64,000 nt of DNA from Shewanella sp. NFH-SH190041. GTDB taxonomy: Bacteria; Pseudomonadota; Gammaproteobacteria; Enterobacterales; Shewanellaceae. Of this stretch, positions 31,391 to 40,221 are shown piece by piece; the first letter of the stretch is position 1; each line of letters opens with the position of its first letter. The stretch is from positions 2,294,001 to 2,358,000 of the forward strand of contig NZ_AP026070.1 in assembly GCF_024363255.1 (NCBI RefSeq). The letters run 5' to 3'. The position numbers were made by a program, and so were the translations under genes. The notes beneath the pieces were generated by a model, which was not told where the DNA came from, ran no database searches, and saw nothing but the letters and a program-made list of their open reading frames with translations.

Positions 31391-32320
31391 TTACAGTTTT
31401 TCTGGGATCAGCACTTCGTGGCACATTTGCTGATAGTGGCTGAATTCAATATTATAACCCTGCTCCGAAGACAGCGAGCAGCTTCCCAGACACAGATGCG
31501 GCGGATACCCCTTAGTATCACGCCCGGCATTAAAGCCAATCACATCCCAACTGCCCGGGTCGAGTATTTGCAGCAAATTAGCAAATACTGGTTGCGGGTA
31601 AAGGGTCAAATCCAAATTAGTTTCGAAGCTAACGTATGAGCTGGTTTCCTGCGGGGTAATATGGATGGTAATGTACCTGTCCCCTTTGATACCGTTGACA
31701 GAGTAACCAAATGGCTCAAACAGAAAGTCATCAAACTCAAAACCGGGAAATCCATCTTCCAGACGTAACAGCTGTCTTACGCCTTGCGCGCTCTGCCCTG
31801 TGCTACGCAAGTAATCTGCAGCCTCTCCCCGGATATGATACATCAACAATTCACTGGTAGTATCTTCCAGTACCCCATAACAGGGTTTGTCAGTACAAAA
31901 CACATAGTGATGATGTGAATCCAGATGTCCTATACGATAGGCGTTTCCAGTGATTTTTTCTCGCAATCTAAACAAATCTTCATCAAAGCTGCTTGACTGC
32001 AAATGGGACAGATATTCATTTTTACGTTGATAACAAGCAAACTCCACCGCAGACTCACCAACCTTATCAATAAAGGCCAATGCGGCATCGGCCAACGTCG
32101 TCGTTCCGCAGGTCAGCATCAAAAACCGTCGTTCCCAGACAAACAGACTCGATTCACTGAGCAGGTAAGCATCGCAATCTGCATTGCTGATCACGGAGAG
32201 AATTTCAGCATTGGCACAAGCGACAATCTCCTGCCAAAATGTTTTACCCAAGCTGCGCAGTGAGGGGGCCTGCGCAATCACGGTGACTTCTATTTTTTTC
32301 TCTGAGCCTTCAAAAAACAT
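31391..32320 (-). CDS. speD: S-adenosylmethionine decarboxylase, eukaryotic-type (class 2)
   Basis: Makes decarboxylated AdoMet, the aminopropyl donor for spermidine. This is not the E. coli-type SpeD. The 309 residues match the eukaryotic enzyme: FFEGSEK at the N terminus (E4 and E7 equal human E8 and E11), the self-cleavage site LLSESSLFV with E56/S57 as the processing bond, LTCGTT with C71 (human C82), FGYSVNG (human S229) and YITIHITPQ (human H243). Spacing between these residues agrees with the human protein. Cleavage would create a pyruvoyl group at Ser57. I start at ATG 32320, with AAGGA upstream; an 18-codon upstream extension has no family support. It lies between speA and speB. Confidence 0.93.
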   Translation of the reverse strand: MFFEGSEKKIEVTVIAQAPSLRSLGKTFWQEIVACANAEILSVISNADCDAYLLSESSLFVWERRFLMLTCGTTTLADAALAFIDKVGESAVEFACYQRKNEYLSHLQSSSFDEDLFRLREKITGNAYRIGHLDSHHHYVFCTDKPCYGVLEDTTSELLMYHIRGEAADYLRSTGQSAQGVRQLLRLEDGFPGFEFDDFLFEPFGYSVNGIKGDRYITIHITPQETSSYVSFETNLDLTLYPQPVFANLLQILDPGSWDVIGFNAGRDTKGYPPHLCLGSCSLSSEQGYNIEFSHYQQMCHEVLIPEKL

Positions 32321-32370
32321 GATTGTCTTCCTTATAAGGGCTGCCGAGACAGCCCGAATGCCAAGTCCGA

Positions 32371-34290
32371 TCAAAACTGGGCAATATCTTCCAGATAGGT
32401 GTATCCCTTCAGTCCTGCCTGCAATTCAGCCAAGATCTGTGCCCGCTCCGGCTCGGCAATAAACCGTTGTACCAACTCCTCATAAGTCTGCATAAATACC
32501 GCTGCATCTAAATTGACATATCGCAATACATCTTCGACGGTATCTCCGGCCAGTACTGAATCTATTTCAGCCTTGCCATCAGTATTGAGGCGCACCACCA
32601 CTGAATGGGTATCCCCAAACAAATTATGCATATCCCCCAGAATTTCCTGATAGGCCCCCACTAAGAAAAAACCGAGCAGATAAGGGCTGTCCGGCGACCA
32701 AGCCGGTACCGGTAATGTGGTCTCAATACCCTGCCCATCCACATACTGATCAATAGCACCATCAGAATCACAGGTAATATCCAGCATCACCGCCCGCCGA
32801 GCTGGCCGCTTATCTAATCCAGTTAAAGGAAGCACAGGGAAAACCTGGTCGATCCCCCATGCATCAGGCAGAGACTGAAACAGTGAGAAATTGACAAAAA
32901 ACTTATCCGCCAGTTTTTCATTTAACTCATCAATAATGGGTCTGTGATAGCGGTTTTTACTCTTCATCAGCCCTTGCAGCTCTGCACATACCCGCAAATT
33001 AGTCTGTTCAGCCCAAGCTCGGTCGGCTAACGATAACTGCCCCATCGCAAACAGCGAATGCGCTTCGGCTAAATCCTGTTGTACATCATGGTAAATTTCT
33101 ATCTGCGCCCGTGAGTCCAGTCGACCTTTTAAATCCTGCCAAGACTGCCACATATTGTGCAGCAGTTGAGGGGCATCCACAGATGGCGGACAAATGTCTT
33201 CTGAGCGGTAGGCTTCGGTACCAATGACATCTGAAATTAACACCGCATGATGTGCGGTTAAAAAGCGCCCGGATTCAGAGATAATCCGCGGCATAGGTTG
33301 GCCGTATTCCTGACACAACGCGGCCAACACACTGACAATGTTATTGGCATATTCATTCAGGCCATAATTCATCGAATTGGCAGATTGACTGCGGGTTCCG
33401 TCATAATCCACCGCTAAGCCGCCACCCACATCAAAATTACTGACACAAGCGCCCAACTTACGCAGCTCACAGTAAAAGCGCGCCGCTTCACTGACGCCCT
33501 GGCGAATATCGCGAATATTGGCGATCTGTGACCCCAAATGAAAATGCAACAATTGCAAGGATGGCAACATATTCTCTTGCCGTAGGGCATCAACCACCTG
33601 TAGCACCTGGGCTGCTGACAAACCGAACTTGGATTTCTCTCCACCACTGGCCTGCCACTTTCCGCGTCCCTGAAAGGCTAACCGGGCCCGAAGTCCTAGC
33701 CGGGGCGTCACCCCTAATGCAGCCGCTTCTTTTAATACCAGTTTCAGCTCTGACAGTTTTTCCAGTACGATATAAACTTGGTGACCCAATTTTTCACCAA
33801 TCAGGGCTAGACGGATATATTCACTGTCTTTATATCCGTTACACACAATCACAGAGCTGGCTTGCTGTGCCATCGCCAGCACCGCCATCAATTCCGGCTT
33901 ACTGCCCGCCTCTAACCCCAATTGCGGGATCGCTTTGGATTGCTGAGATGCCAATAACTCCTCAACCACAGTGCGCTGCTGATTTACTTTAATGGGGTAG
34001 ACCAACAGGTAATCCTGTTGGTAATCATATTTTTCAATCGCTTGGTTAAAGGCCTGACATAAACTGTTAACCCTGTGATGCAAAATTTGTGGAAATCGCA
34101 GTAGGACCGGCAAAGATACCCCTTGTGCCACCAAATCTCGGGTTAGTTCATGCAAGGCTAACTGATACTGCGGCCGCGCAGGATCCGGCGCCACAAACAC
34201 ATCCCCAGCCGGAGATACGCCATAAAACCCCTGACTCCAGTGAGCCACATTGTAATTTGCTTGCACATCATCCATCGACCAGTTAGGCAT
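32371..34290 (-). CDS. speA: biosynthetic arginine decarboxylase
   Basis: PLP-dependent decarboxylation of arginine to agmatine. 639 residues from ATG 34290. Landmarks: [16 protein letters not shown] with the PLP lysine, [46 protein letters not shown], and [16 protein letters not shown]. The start overlaps the end of speE by 8 bp, a sign of translational coupling; a 47-codon upstream extension lies inside speE and is excluded. Requires Mg2+ and PLP by family knowledge. Confidence 0.95.
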   Translation of the reverse strand: MPNWSMDDVQANYNVAHWSQGFYGVSPAGDVFVAPDPARPQYQLALHELTRDLVAQGVSLPVLLRFPQILHHRVNSLCQAFNQAIEKYDYQQDYLLVYPIKVNQQRTVVEELLASQQSKAIPQLGLEAGSKPELMAVLAMAQQASSVIVCNGYKDSEYIRLALIGEKLGHQVYIVLEKLSELKLVLKEAAALGVTPRLGLRARLAFQGRGKWQASGGEKSKFGLSAAQVLQVVDALRQENMLPSLQLLHFHLGSQIANIRDIRQGVSEAARFYCELRKLGACVSNFDVGGGLAVDYDGTRSQSANSMNYGLNEYANNIVSVLAALCQEYGQPMPRIISESGRFLTAHHAVLISDVIGTEAYRSEDICPPSVDAPQLLHNMWQSWQDLKGRLDSRAQIEIYHDVQQDLAEAHSLFAMGQLSLADRAWAEQTNLRVCAELQGLMKSKNRYHRPIIDELNEKLADKFFVNFSLFQSLPDAWGIDQVFPVLPLTGLDKRPARRAVMLDITCDSDGAIDQYVDGQGIETTLPVPAWSPDSPYLLGFFLVGAYQEILGDMHNLFGDTHSVVVRLNTDGKAEIDSVLAGDTVEDVLRYVNLDAAVFMQTYEELVQRFIAEPERAQILAELQAGLKGYTYLEDIAQF

Positions 34291-35182
34291 CTTGTGCGCC
34301 CTCCTCAATACCGCTAACGGATAGCGCTGCAGATAAAGCCGTTTCGATAAATGCTGGCAGCGCAAAACTGGCCAGATGGACTTTGGGCGTGTAGTAACGG
34401 GTGTTAATGCCGCTAGCAACATATCTGTCATTCAGCTCAGATAAACGCAATTGCCGGGCAGCCAAATTATCCGTCGCCCAAGCAAATGCCATATTGCCGC
34501 CAATGTAGGTCGGTACAGCAGCTTGATAAAAAGTACATTCTTTAACGTAACTGCTCATCCGGCGCAGCGTATTTTGCAGCTCGTCCTCCTGCATAAACCC
34601 TACCCCATTTTGGGCAACGAAAATGCCACCATCATTAAGGCAACGTTTACAGCCAGCATAAAACGCTGAGGTAAACAGCACTTCACCCGGTCCCACTGGG
34701 TCAGTACAGTCAGAAATAATCACATCGAACCTTTCCTGACAATGGTCAACAAACGCCATACCATCATCAATCACCAATTCAAGTCGGGGATCATCAAACG
34801 CCCCTTGTGAGTGATTCGGTAACCATGTTTTGCACATCTCAACCACGGCGGCATCAATCTCAACCATGACAATCCTCTCTATTTGGCGATGCTTAACCAC
34901 CTCACGCAACATGCCACCATCACCACCGCCGATAATCAACACACTTTTCACTGCGCCATGGGCCAATACCGGCACATGGGTTAACATTTCATGATAAATA
35001 AATTCATCCCGCTCGGTGGTCTGAATGACACCATCAAGAGCCATCACTCGGCCAAAACGGGCATTATCAAAAATAGTTAAATGCCATTGCGCAGTTTTTT
35101 GCTCAAACAATACCCGGTCCATGGCAAAATACTGACCATATCCTTGGTGCAGTGTTTCGTAATAAAGCGTTTGCTTTTCCAT
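34283..35182 (-). CDS. speE: spermidine synthase
   Basis: Transfers the aminopropyl group from decarboxylated AdoMet to putrescine. The 299 residues show the N-terminal beta-strand domain ([16 protein letters not shown]), [17 protein letters not shown], the AdoMet-binding [11 protein letters not shown] and IIGGGDGG motif, [11 protein letters not shown], and [13 protein letters not shown] with the catalytic Asp. It is the first gene of the operon and overlaps speA by 8 bp, so the leader at 35183 onward should carry the promoter. Confidence 0.95.
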   Translation of the reverse strand: MEKQTLYYETLHQGYGQYFAMDRVLFEQKTAQWHLTIFDNARFGRVMALDGVIQTTERDEFIYHEMLTHVPVLAHGAVKSVLIIGGGDGGMLREVVKHRQIERIVMVEIDAAVVEMCKTWLPNHSQGAFDDPRLELVIDDGMAFVDHCQERFDVIISDCTDPVGPGEVLFTSAFYAGCKRCLNDGGIFVAQNGVGFMQEDELQNTLRRMSSYVKECTFYQAAVPTYIGGNMAFAWATDNLAARQLRLSELNDRYVASGINTRYYTPKVHLASFALPAFIETALSAALSVSGIEEGAQDA

Positions 35183-35841
35183 AATCTATTCCATTTGGTA
35201 CATCAAAAACCCAAGACTAATCCCCCGAAACAGAGCAAACCATTTCAGGCGAGACAATCAAACAGTAGGATCAGTTGGGACTGGCGGCAGCCGCTTCGCG
35301 GCAGGAATTTATGCGAACCAACGTCAGGTGTTTGCGTTCAGGATGGAACGACAAGCATAACGCAGGTAAAAAAGGATATGCTGGGGTATGGCAACAGCGT
35401 GCGGGATAAATCCGGTCATGCATGGGTGGTGTATTCCTCAAATGTCCGTATCATCGCTTGAGGGCGGTGACACGGTTTACGCCTCGTGAATCATAAAAAC
35501 CTTAACTGCTTACGCAATTGCTATTTGACTTATTTCTACTAACACAGGTAGTTACCTGCAATCGGCGCAATTAAACCCCGCAGTTATTCAGATTGCAAGG
35601 TCTGCATTTAACCAAATAAACACCCGAAGCCTATTTTGGCAACCTGTGCTGACATTTCAGACAGATATACCCCTTTTTTGCCTGACAAACCAGCACTTGC
35701 GATACAAAAAGTAACAACCGCCCTCCCCCGGAACATCCTAATGCTGACGAAATACGCCCAGTACAAATCTTCACGAGCATCACTGAGGTGATTCCTTTAT
35801 AATTCCAGAGTCACATGACAGATTACACTAGCGGAAAACTC
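35183..35841. other. 659-bp region between speE and the cvfB-like gene, possible decayed gene
   Basis: The two neighbouring genes diverge, so promoters for both should be here. Within 35240-35463 on the plus strand are short protein-like stretches in different frames: an LGLAAAAS signal-peptide-like run, and further on EPTSGVCVQDGTTSITQV continuing to AWVVYSSNVRIIA and a stop at 35463. This suggests a small exported protein broken by a frameshift, but I do not recognise the family. Without alignment I give it low confidence. Confidence 0.35.
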
Positions 35842-36675
35842 ATGATTCAAATCGGTAAAACCTACACCTTGGACGTGGTAAAACAGGTTAATTTTGGCTT
35901 CTACCTTAATGCCCACGAGCTGGGGCAGGTATTGCTGCCCAACAAACTGGCGCCTAAAGAATGTCAGGTAGGTGATCAGGTTGAAGTCTTTCTTTATCTC
36001 GACTCTGAAGATATGGTGATTGCCACCACCCAAAAGCCTAAAGCCCAAGTCGGTCAATTTGCCCTGCTCAAGGCTGTTGCCATCGGCCGTTTCGGTGCGT
36101 TCCTAGACTGGGGACTGGATAAAGACCTATTGCTGCCATTTGCCGAGCAAAGCCGTCAAGCTGAAGAAGGCCGCAGCTATCTCGTCTACGTGCATACCAA
36201 CCGCGCTGATGATCGTATTGTGGCCTCAGCTAAAATTGATAAGTTTTTAGATAAGACCCCCGCCCGTTATAAGGTTGGCCAACAGGTTAATATCATTATC
36301 GCCGGCACCACTGACTTAGGTTACAAAGCGATTGTTGAACACAAGCACACAGGTGTTATTTACCAAAATGAAGTGTTCAAAAAACTCAGATTTGGCCAGT
36401 CGCTGAAAGCCTACATCAAGCAGGTACGCAGTGATGGCAAAATTGATCTGCAATTACAACGTGGTAGTAAAGCGGAGCTGGATCAGTTCAGCAGTCAAAT
36501 TCTGACTAAATTACGCCAAGCCGGTGGTTTCCTGCCACTGACAGATAAAACCGATGCCGATGTCATTTATGCTGAACTAGGCATGAGTAAAAAGGCATTT
36601 AAAAAGAGTATCGGCGGCCTGTATAAGCAGGGCCAGTTAACTATCGAAGACAATGGTTTACGGTTAGTCGAATAA
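35842..36675 (+). CDS. S1-domain RNA-binding protein, CvfB/YitL-like
   Basis: About 277 residues with S1-like modules (residues about 1-60, 65-130 with VGQFALLKAVAIGRFGAFLDWGLDKDLLLPF, and 145-215) followed by a C-terminal winged helix (LGMSKKAFKKSIGGLYKQGQLTIEDNGLRLVE, in part). This matches the CvfB family, which binds RNA in Gram-positive bacteria and influences virulence; the role here is unknown. I choose ATG 35842 (MIQIGKTY), preceded by GGAAAA; an in-frame ATG at 35815 would add nine residues and has only a weak ribosome site. Confidence 0.85.
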   Translation: MIQIGKTYTLDVVKQVNFGFYLNAHELGQVLLPNKLAPKECQVGDQVEVFLYLDSEDMVIATTQKPKAQVGQFALLKAVAIGRFGAFLDWGLDKDLLLPFAEQSRQAEEGRSYLVYVHTNRADDRIVASAKIDKFLDKTPARYKVGQQVNIIIAGTTDLGYKAIVEHKHTGVIYQNEVFKKLRFGQSLKAYIKQVRSDGKIDLQLQRGSKAELDQFSSQILTKLRQAGGFLPLTDKTDADVIYAELGMSKKAFKKSIGGLYKQGQLTIEDNGLRLVE

Positions 36676-36682
36676 TATTTTT

Positions 36683-36713
36683 ACGCGGGCCGGTTTTTCT
36701 GCCCGCGTTTTTC
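36683..36713 (+). terminator. terminator of the cvfB-like gene
   Basis: ACGCGGGC/GCCCGCGT stem around CGGTTTTTCT, followed by TTTTTC, 8 bp after the stop codon. Confidence 0.85.
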
Positions 36714-36833
36714 TGTCCCGCTCAAAAGCTATCCAATCAATATACTCTCTGTCACAAATCAGCCGCCATCGCTGGTGAGCCCACAGTTCCGGTGATATAA
36801 CAATTGCATGTTCCTCAGCAAAAGAGAAAAACA

Positions 36834-37484
36834 ATGCAATTAACCAGCATCGAAGCCCGGGTTATCGGTTGCCTGATGGAAAAAGAAGTCACTACGCCAG
36901 AGCAGTATCCACTCTCCCTCAATGCGCTTACCCAAGCCTGTAATCAAAAAACCAGCCGCGAGCCGGTGATGTCTCTCAGTGATATAGAGGTACAACAAGC
37001 ACTGGATGAACTGAATAAAAAACGGCTTATCAGCGAACAATCCGGTTTTGGCAGTCGGGTCGTCAAGTACAAACACAGATTTTGTAATACCGAGTTTTCT
37101 GATCTACAGCTGAGTAAAAGCCAATTTGCCGTTATCTGCCTATTGCTGTTGCGAGGGGCACAAACTCCAGGTGAATTACGAACCCGGGCCGGACGCTTGT
37201 ATGACTTTAGCAGTATTACTGAAGTGGAAAATGTTTTATCAGAGCTGAGTAACCGAGATGAACCCATTATTCGGCAGCTACCTCGAGAAGTAGGCAAACG
37301 TGAAAGTCGTTATTGCCAATTATTCTGCGCAGCCCCCGAAGCGGTAACATCGTCAGCGAGCTCTGTCCTGGAGTTAACGCCAAGGTCGGATGATACAACT
37401 ATGTGCGATCGTATCAGTCAATTAGAACAAGATGTCGCCGAACTTAAAGCGCAATTAGCTGAACTGAAACAGCTACTGGAATAA
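36834..37484 (+). CDS. yceH: YceH family (UPF0502, DUF480) protein
   Basis: 216 residues from ATG 36834 (AAGAG 6 bp upstream). Colinear with E. coli Yce[78 protein letters not shown] (quoted in parts), and a C-terminal coiled-coil leucine repeat. Two winged-helix domains are predicted for the family; the cellular role is not established. Confidence 0.93.
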   Translation: MQLTSIEARVIGCLMEKEVTTPEQYPLSLNALTQACNQKTSREPVMSLSDIEVQQALDELNKKRLISEQSGFGSRVVKYKHRFCNTEFSDLQLSKSQFAVICLLLLRGAQTPGELRTRAGRLYDFSSITEVENVLSELSNRDEPIIRQLPREVGKRESRYCQLFCAAPEAVTSSASSVLELTPRSDDTTMCDRISQLEQDVAELKAQLAELKQLLE

Positions 37485-38094
37485 TGCCAGATTACATCCA
37501 TCTTTGAGCTTAAATTCACTTTAGTCAGTGTCGCGCAGCCGAGTATCGGGTAGTAAATATCTTTTCTATCGGCTGCGGTTATTTTTCGGGGGGACTAGCC
37601 ACTCACACTTCCCTGCCCTACTTTCACTCCCGAACGCTCACAATCAAACGGTTGCCATGCCATATATGTGCTCGTCATCAAGCATACACATGTGTCGTCA
37701 GGTGCATTCATCAATACTCAACTATTTAGCTTATTTGGTTAAGTACAGAGCTCACAACATCAATCATCACTACAGCCGACAAACACTCTCCCCATAATCA
37801 TGCTTGGTACGACGAATGTGATGTCCATTTTTTAGCTAACGAGAAAAGTGTTACAGCGGGAGTTATACCTAGCTGAAATAAGAGTCCTTGATACTGTCGC
37901 TATAGTGTTATATCTAATGGCGCGATGTTTAGCCGTAAACGTAACGAGAGTTCAGCTCAACATACACGCTGTACAGAAAAATCCGTAAAAGTATAACCAT
38001 GACTTAGAGATTAACAATCAGAAAGTTTAGGGAGATTGGAGCGATAAGCAGGAGAAATAAGATAGAGAATGTGAAAAAAGAGAAAATGACATAA
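37485..38094. other. intergenic region between yceH and the cold-shock gene
   Basis: No gene is visible. CGCAGCCGA (37534-37542) and TCGGCTGCG (37569-37577) pair across a 26-nt loop and are followed by GTTATTTTT, a possible terminator for yceH. The rest is AT-rich with no further structure I can defend. Confidence 0.5.
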
Positions 38095-38097
38095 ACA

Positions 38098-38135
38098 AAA
38101 AAGCTGCGGCGCCATCGGCGGCCACAGCTTTTATT
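38098..38135 (-). terminator. terminator of the cold-shock gene
   Basis: AAAAAGCTGCGGC and GCCACAGCTTTTT-type arms pair around a GC-rich loop, followed by a T-run on the minus strand. It lies 18 bp beyond the stop codon. Confidence 0.75.
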
Positions 38136-38152
38136 TCAATCCAAGCGGATGA

Positions 38153-38362
38153 TTAACCGATAATGGTTACGTTTTCAGCTTGAGGACCCTTCTGGCCTTG
38201 AGTAACAGTAAACTGTACTTTCTGACCTTCGTCCAGAGTTTTGAAACCATCAGAGTTGATAGCACGGAAGTGAACGAATACGTCTGGACCGCCTTCCTGC
38301 TCGATGAAACCAAAACCTTTATCAGAGTTGAACCACTTAACAACACCAGTTACTTGAGACAT
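38153..38362 (-). CDS. cold shock protein, CspA family
   Basis: A 69-residue single cold-shock domain. Both RNA-binding motifs are present: KGFGFIEQ (RNP1) and DVFVHF (RNP2), preceded by [11 protein letters not shown]. Members bind single-stranded RNA and DNA and melt RNA structure in the cold. AGGA lies 9 bp upstream of the ATG. About 300 bp of AT-rich sequence separates it from rlmA, compatible with the long structured 5' leader of cold-induced csp genes. Confidence 0.95.
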   Translation of the reverse strand: MSQVTGVVKWFNSDKGFGFIEQEGGPDVFVHFRAINSDGFKTLDEGQKVQFTVTQGQKGPQAENVTIIG

Positions 38363-38669
38363 GAATTATATCCTGTACATAAGAAAATTTAAGCCTAAAC
38401 GGCGGTAGAGCTGAAAATGCCGGTTTACTTATGTTAACAGGACGAAACAGATCGTATTGAAGACATAAAGATAAGCCCAACTTTCAAGCCAAGGAAACTA
38501 TAAACCATTCTGCTCATAAGTCAACAAAGATAATTGGCATCAAGCTGAATTTTTTCTTTAATTTCCGACCCTTGACCAATAGCCGTTTTTAATGAGAGCT
38601 TTATTAAATTTAGTTTGAGTTTTGCTAGGTAACTCACTGATTAATTAAACTCTTATTTACAAATGTCAT
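38363..38669 (-). promoter_or_regulatory. upstream/leader region of the cold-shock gene
   Basis: 307 bp without a gene. On the minus strand it should hold the promoter and untranslated leader of the csp gene. I see no clear cold-box motif and cannot define the promoter. Confidence 0.4.
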
Positions 38670-39488
38670 TTACATCTGGTTATGTTTTTGATGAATTTCT
38701 ATTAAAAAATCCAGCTCACATTTAAGCCCATTAGCCACTAAATTCCCTTTCTGCTCAGCAGTTAATTTCCAGGCATAAGGCGTCATTTCAAGGAAGTGCC
38801 CTACCATTTCACCCGCCGGTAAGACTAACTCCGAGCATAACCGCTCCTGATGCACCCGAACAAAACCACTTAATTCCTGCCCTTTATCGCCGTGAAGTCG
38901 GGGGTGAGCATAGATTAATTCTTTAATCGCATAGTGGTGGGTTGGACCTGGGGAAACCGTAATCAAAATGCCCTTATCAGCCATCACTCGCGCTAACTCA
39001 GCCTCCTTCGATGGTGCGTAGACCCGTAATGCCAAGTCAAAACGATTGCTCACAAAAGGCATTTCATAAGCACTGGCGACACAGAATTTAAGTTCTGGAT
39101 AACGTTTCGCGGCATAGCGGATAGCACTGCGAGAAATATCCAACCCAAACAGTTGCCGAGGTTCTGCAGTCAGTGACTGAAACAATCGATGGCTATAGTA
39201 GCCCTCACCACAACCAAGATCTAAAATCGTGCTCGCTTCAGGTTGCCACTGCTCCGCCAATTGATTAATGCGTTCGCTAAGATGCTGATAGAACCCTGCC
39301 GATAAAAATGCCCGACGAGCAAATATCATCGCTTTATTATCACCGGGATCTTTTGATTTTTTCTTATTAACTGGCAATAAGTTAACATAACCTTCTTTGG
39401 CACAGTCAAAGCGGTGTCCCTTCGCGCAGCAATAACTGTGCGCATCCAGTGTCAGTGCCCCCTGACAAACAGGGCATTGATAAGTCAT
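38670..39488 (-). CDS. rlmA: 23S rRNA (guanine-745-N1)-methyltransferase
   Basis: 272 residues. N-terminal zinc finger CPVCQG ... CCAKGHRFDC (C5, C8, C21/22, H26 region), then KEGYVNLLPVNKKKSKDPGDN as in RlmA, then a class I AdoMet fold with ILDLGCGEGYYSHR and LFGLDISRSAIRYAAKRYP. It methylates G745 of 23S rRNA (helix 35). Single gene, with the prophage border upstream of its 5' end. Confidence 0.92.
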   Translation of the reverse strand: MTYQCPVCQGALTLDAHSYCCAKGHRFDCAKEGYVNLLPVNKKKSKDPGDNKAMIFARRAFLSAGFYQHLSERINQLAEQWQPEASTILDLGCGEGYYSHRLFQSLTAEPRQLFGLDISRSAIRYAAKRYPELKFCVASAYEMPFVSNRFDLALRVYAPSKEAELARVMADKGILITVSPGPTHHYAIKELIYAHPRLHGDKGQELSGFVRVHQERLCSELVLPAGEMVGHFLEMTPYAWKLTAEQKGNLVANGLKCELDFLIEIHQKHNQM

Positions 39489-40061
39489 ATATTTTCTACT
39501 CTAAAGCGGATAGGTACCATTTCCGGCAATAGCCAGTTTAGCTGTTACTGCACGGCCATATCGATACTCGAAAGCCGCATATAATAACACTGAAACCATC
39601 AAGAGATGAGGGGTTGTACACGCTTAACTAGCAATAGTCCCCAGCCTGAAATATACCGCAAATGAGTAGCATCTTGATGATGCACACGAATAGCACTTTC
39701 CCAACCGGCGCACAAACAACTGCTAGTCAGTCGTTTTTTTCATCAGCCAAGTTAGCTATCAGCATCGCGCCCCTAAAGCCATGTTATAGTTAGCATCAGT
39801 TTTCATCACAGTTCGAGTGCCTGTGCTGCAATTATTTTCTGCCGCTATCTCTTGCGTTGAGCGGCAAAGCAAGCCGTTTTATTCACAACTGTGTCGATTT
39901 CACCTTCAATCAAGTGACCATAATGAAAAGTAATACATCCCATACTTTCTTCTTCCATGATTACGAGCATTGAATAAATAAGCAACTGTATGTAAAGGGG
40001 TTTTACTGATTATTAAAACCATTTTGGACACACTTTGGTACACAGTTGATTGAGCCACCCG
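39489..40061. other. intergenic region between rlmA and the prophage border
   Basis: 573 bp with no convincing ORF or RNA. It carries the rlmA promoter. Near the right end, TTTTGGACACACTTTGGTACACA (40023-40045 region) contains two GGNACAC-type units 12-13 bp apart immediately outside the tRNA-like fragment, which could be arm-type or leftover chromosomal sequence. Confidence 0.4.
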
Positions 40062-40125
40062 CCATCCTTGGCAGGACTCGAACCCGCAACCATCGGTTTT
40101 GGAGACCGCTGTTGAATTGTGCCAA
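40062..40125 (-). other. tRNA-Trp-like 3' fragment, probable prophage attachment site
   Basis: On the minus strand this reads GCGGTCTCCAAAACCG (anticodon arm with CCA) and then GTTGCGGGTTCGAGTCCTGC (T-arm), as in tRNA-Trp, but the D-arm is missing and the acceptor stem does not match a complete tRNA. Prophages integrating in a tRNA gene leave such a 3' remnant at one end and rebuild the intact gene at the other. With the tRNA pointing leftward, the full tRNA-Trp is expected at the right end of the prophage, outside the window. Confidence 0.65.
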
Positions 40126-40221
40126 ATCAGTAACTTACAGTGAGCTGTTGAAATATCTTTTAAAACTTTAATGCTGATATAGCTGAGTTTCGACCACTAC
40201 GAGCAGGGATATTCAACCAGA

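Noticed and set aside
34291..34431. N-terminal extension of SpeA by 47 codons
   Set aside because: Lies inside speE, has no family similarity, and the ATG at 34290 fits the known start.
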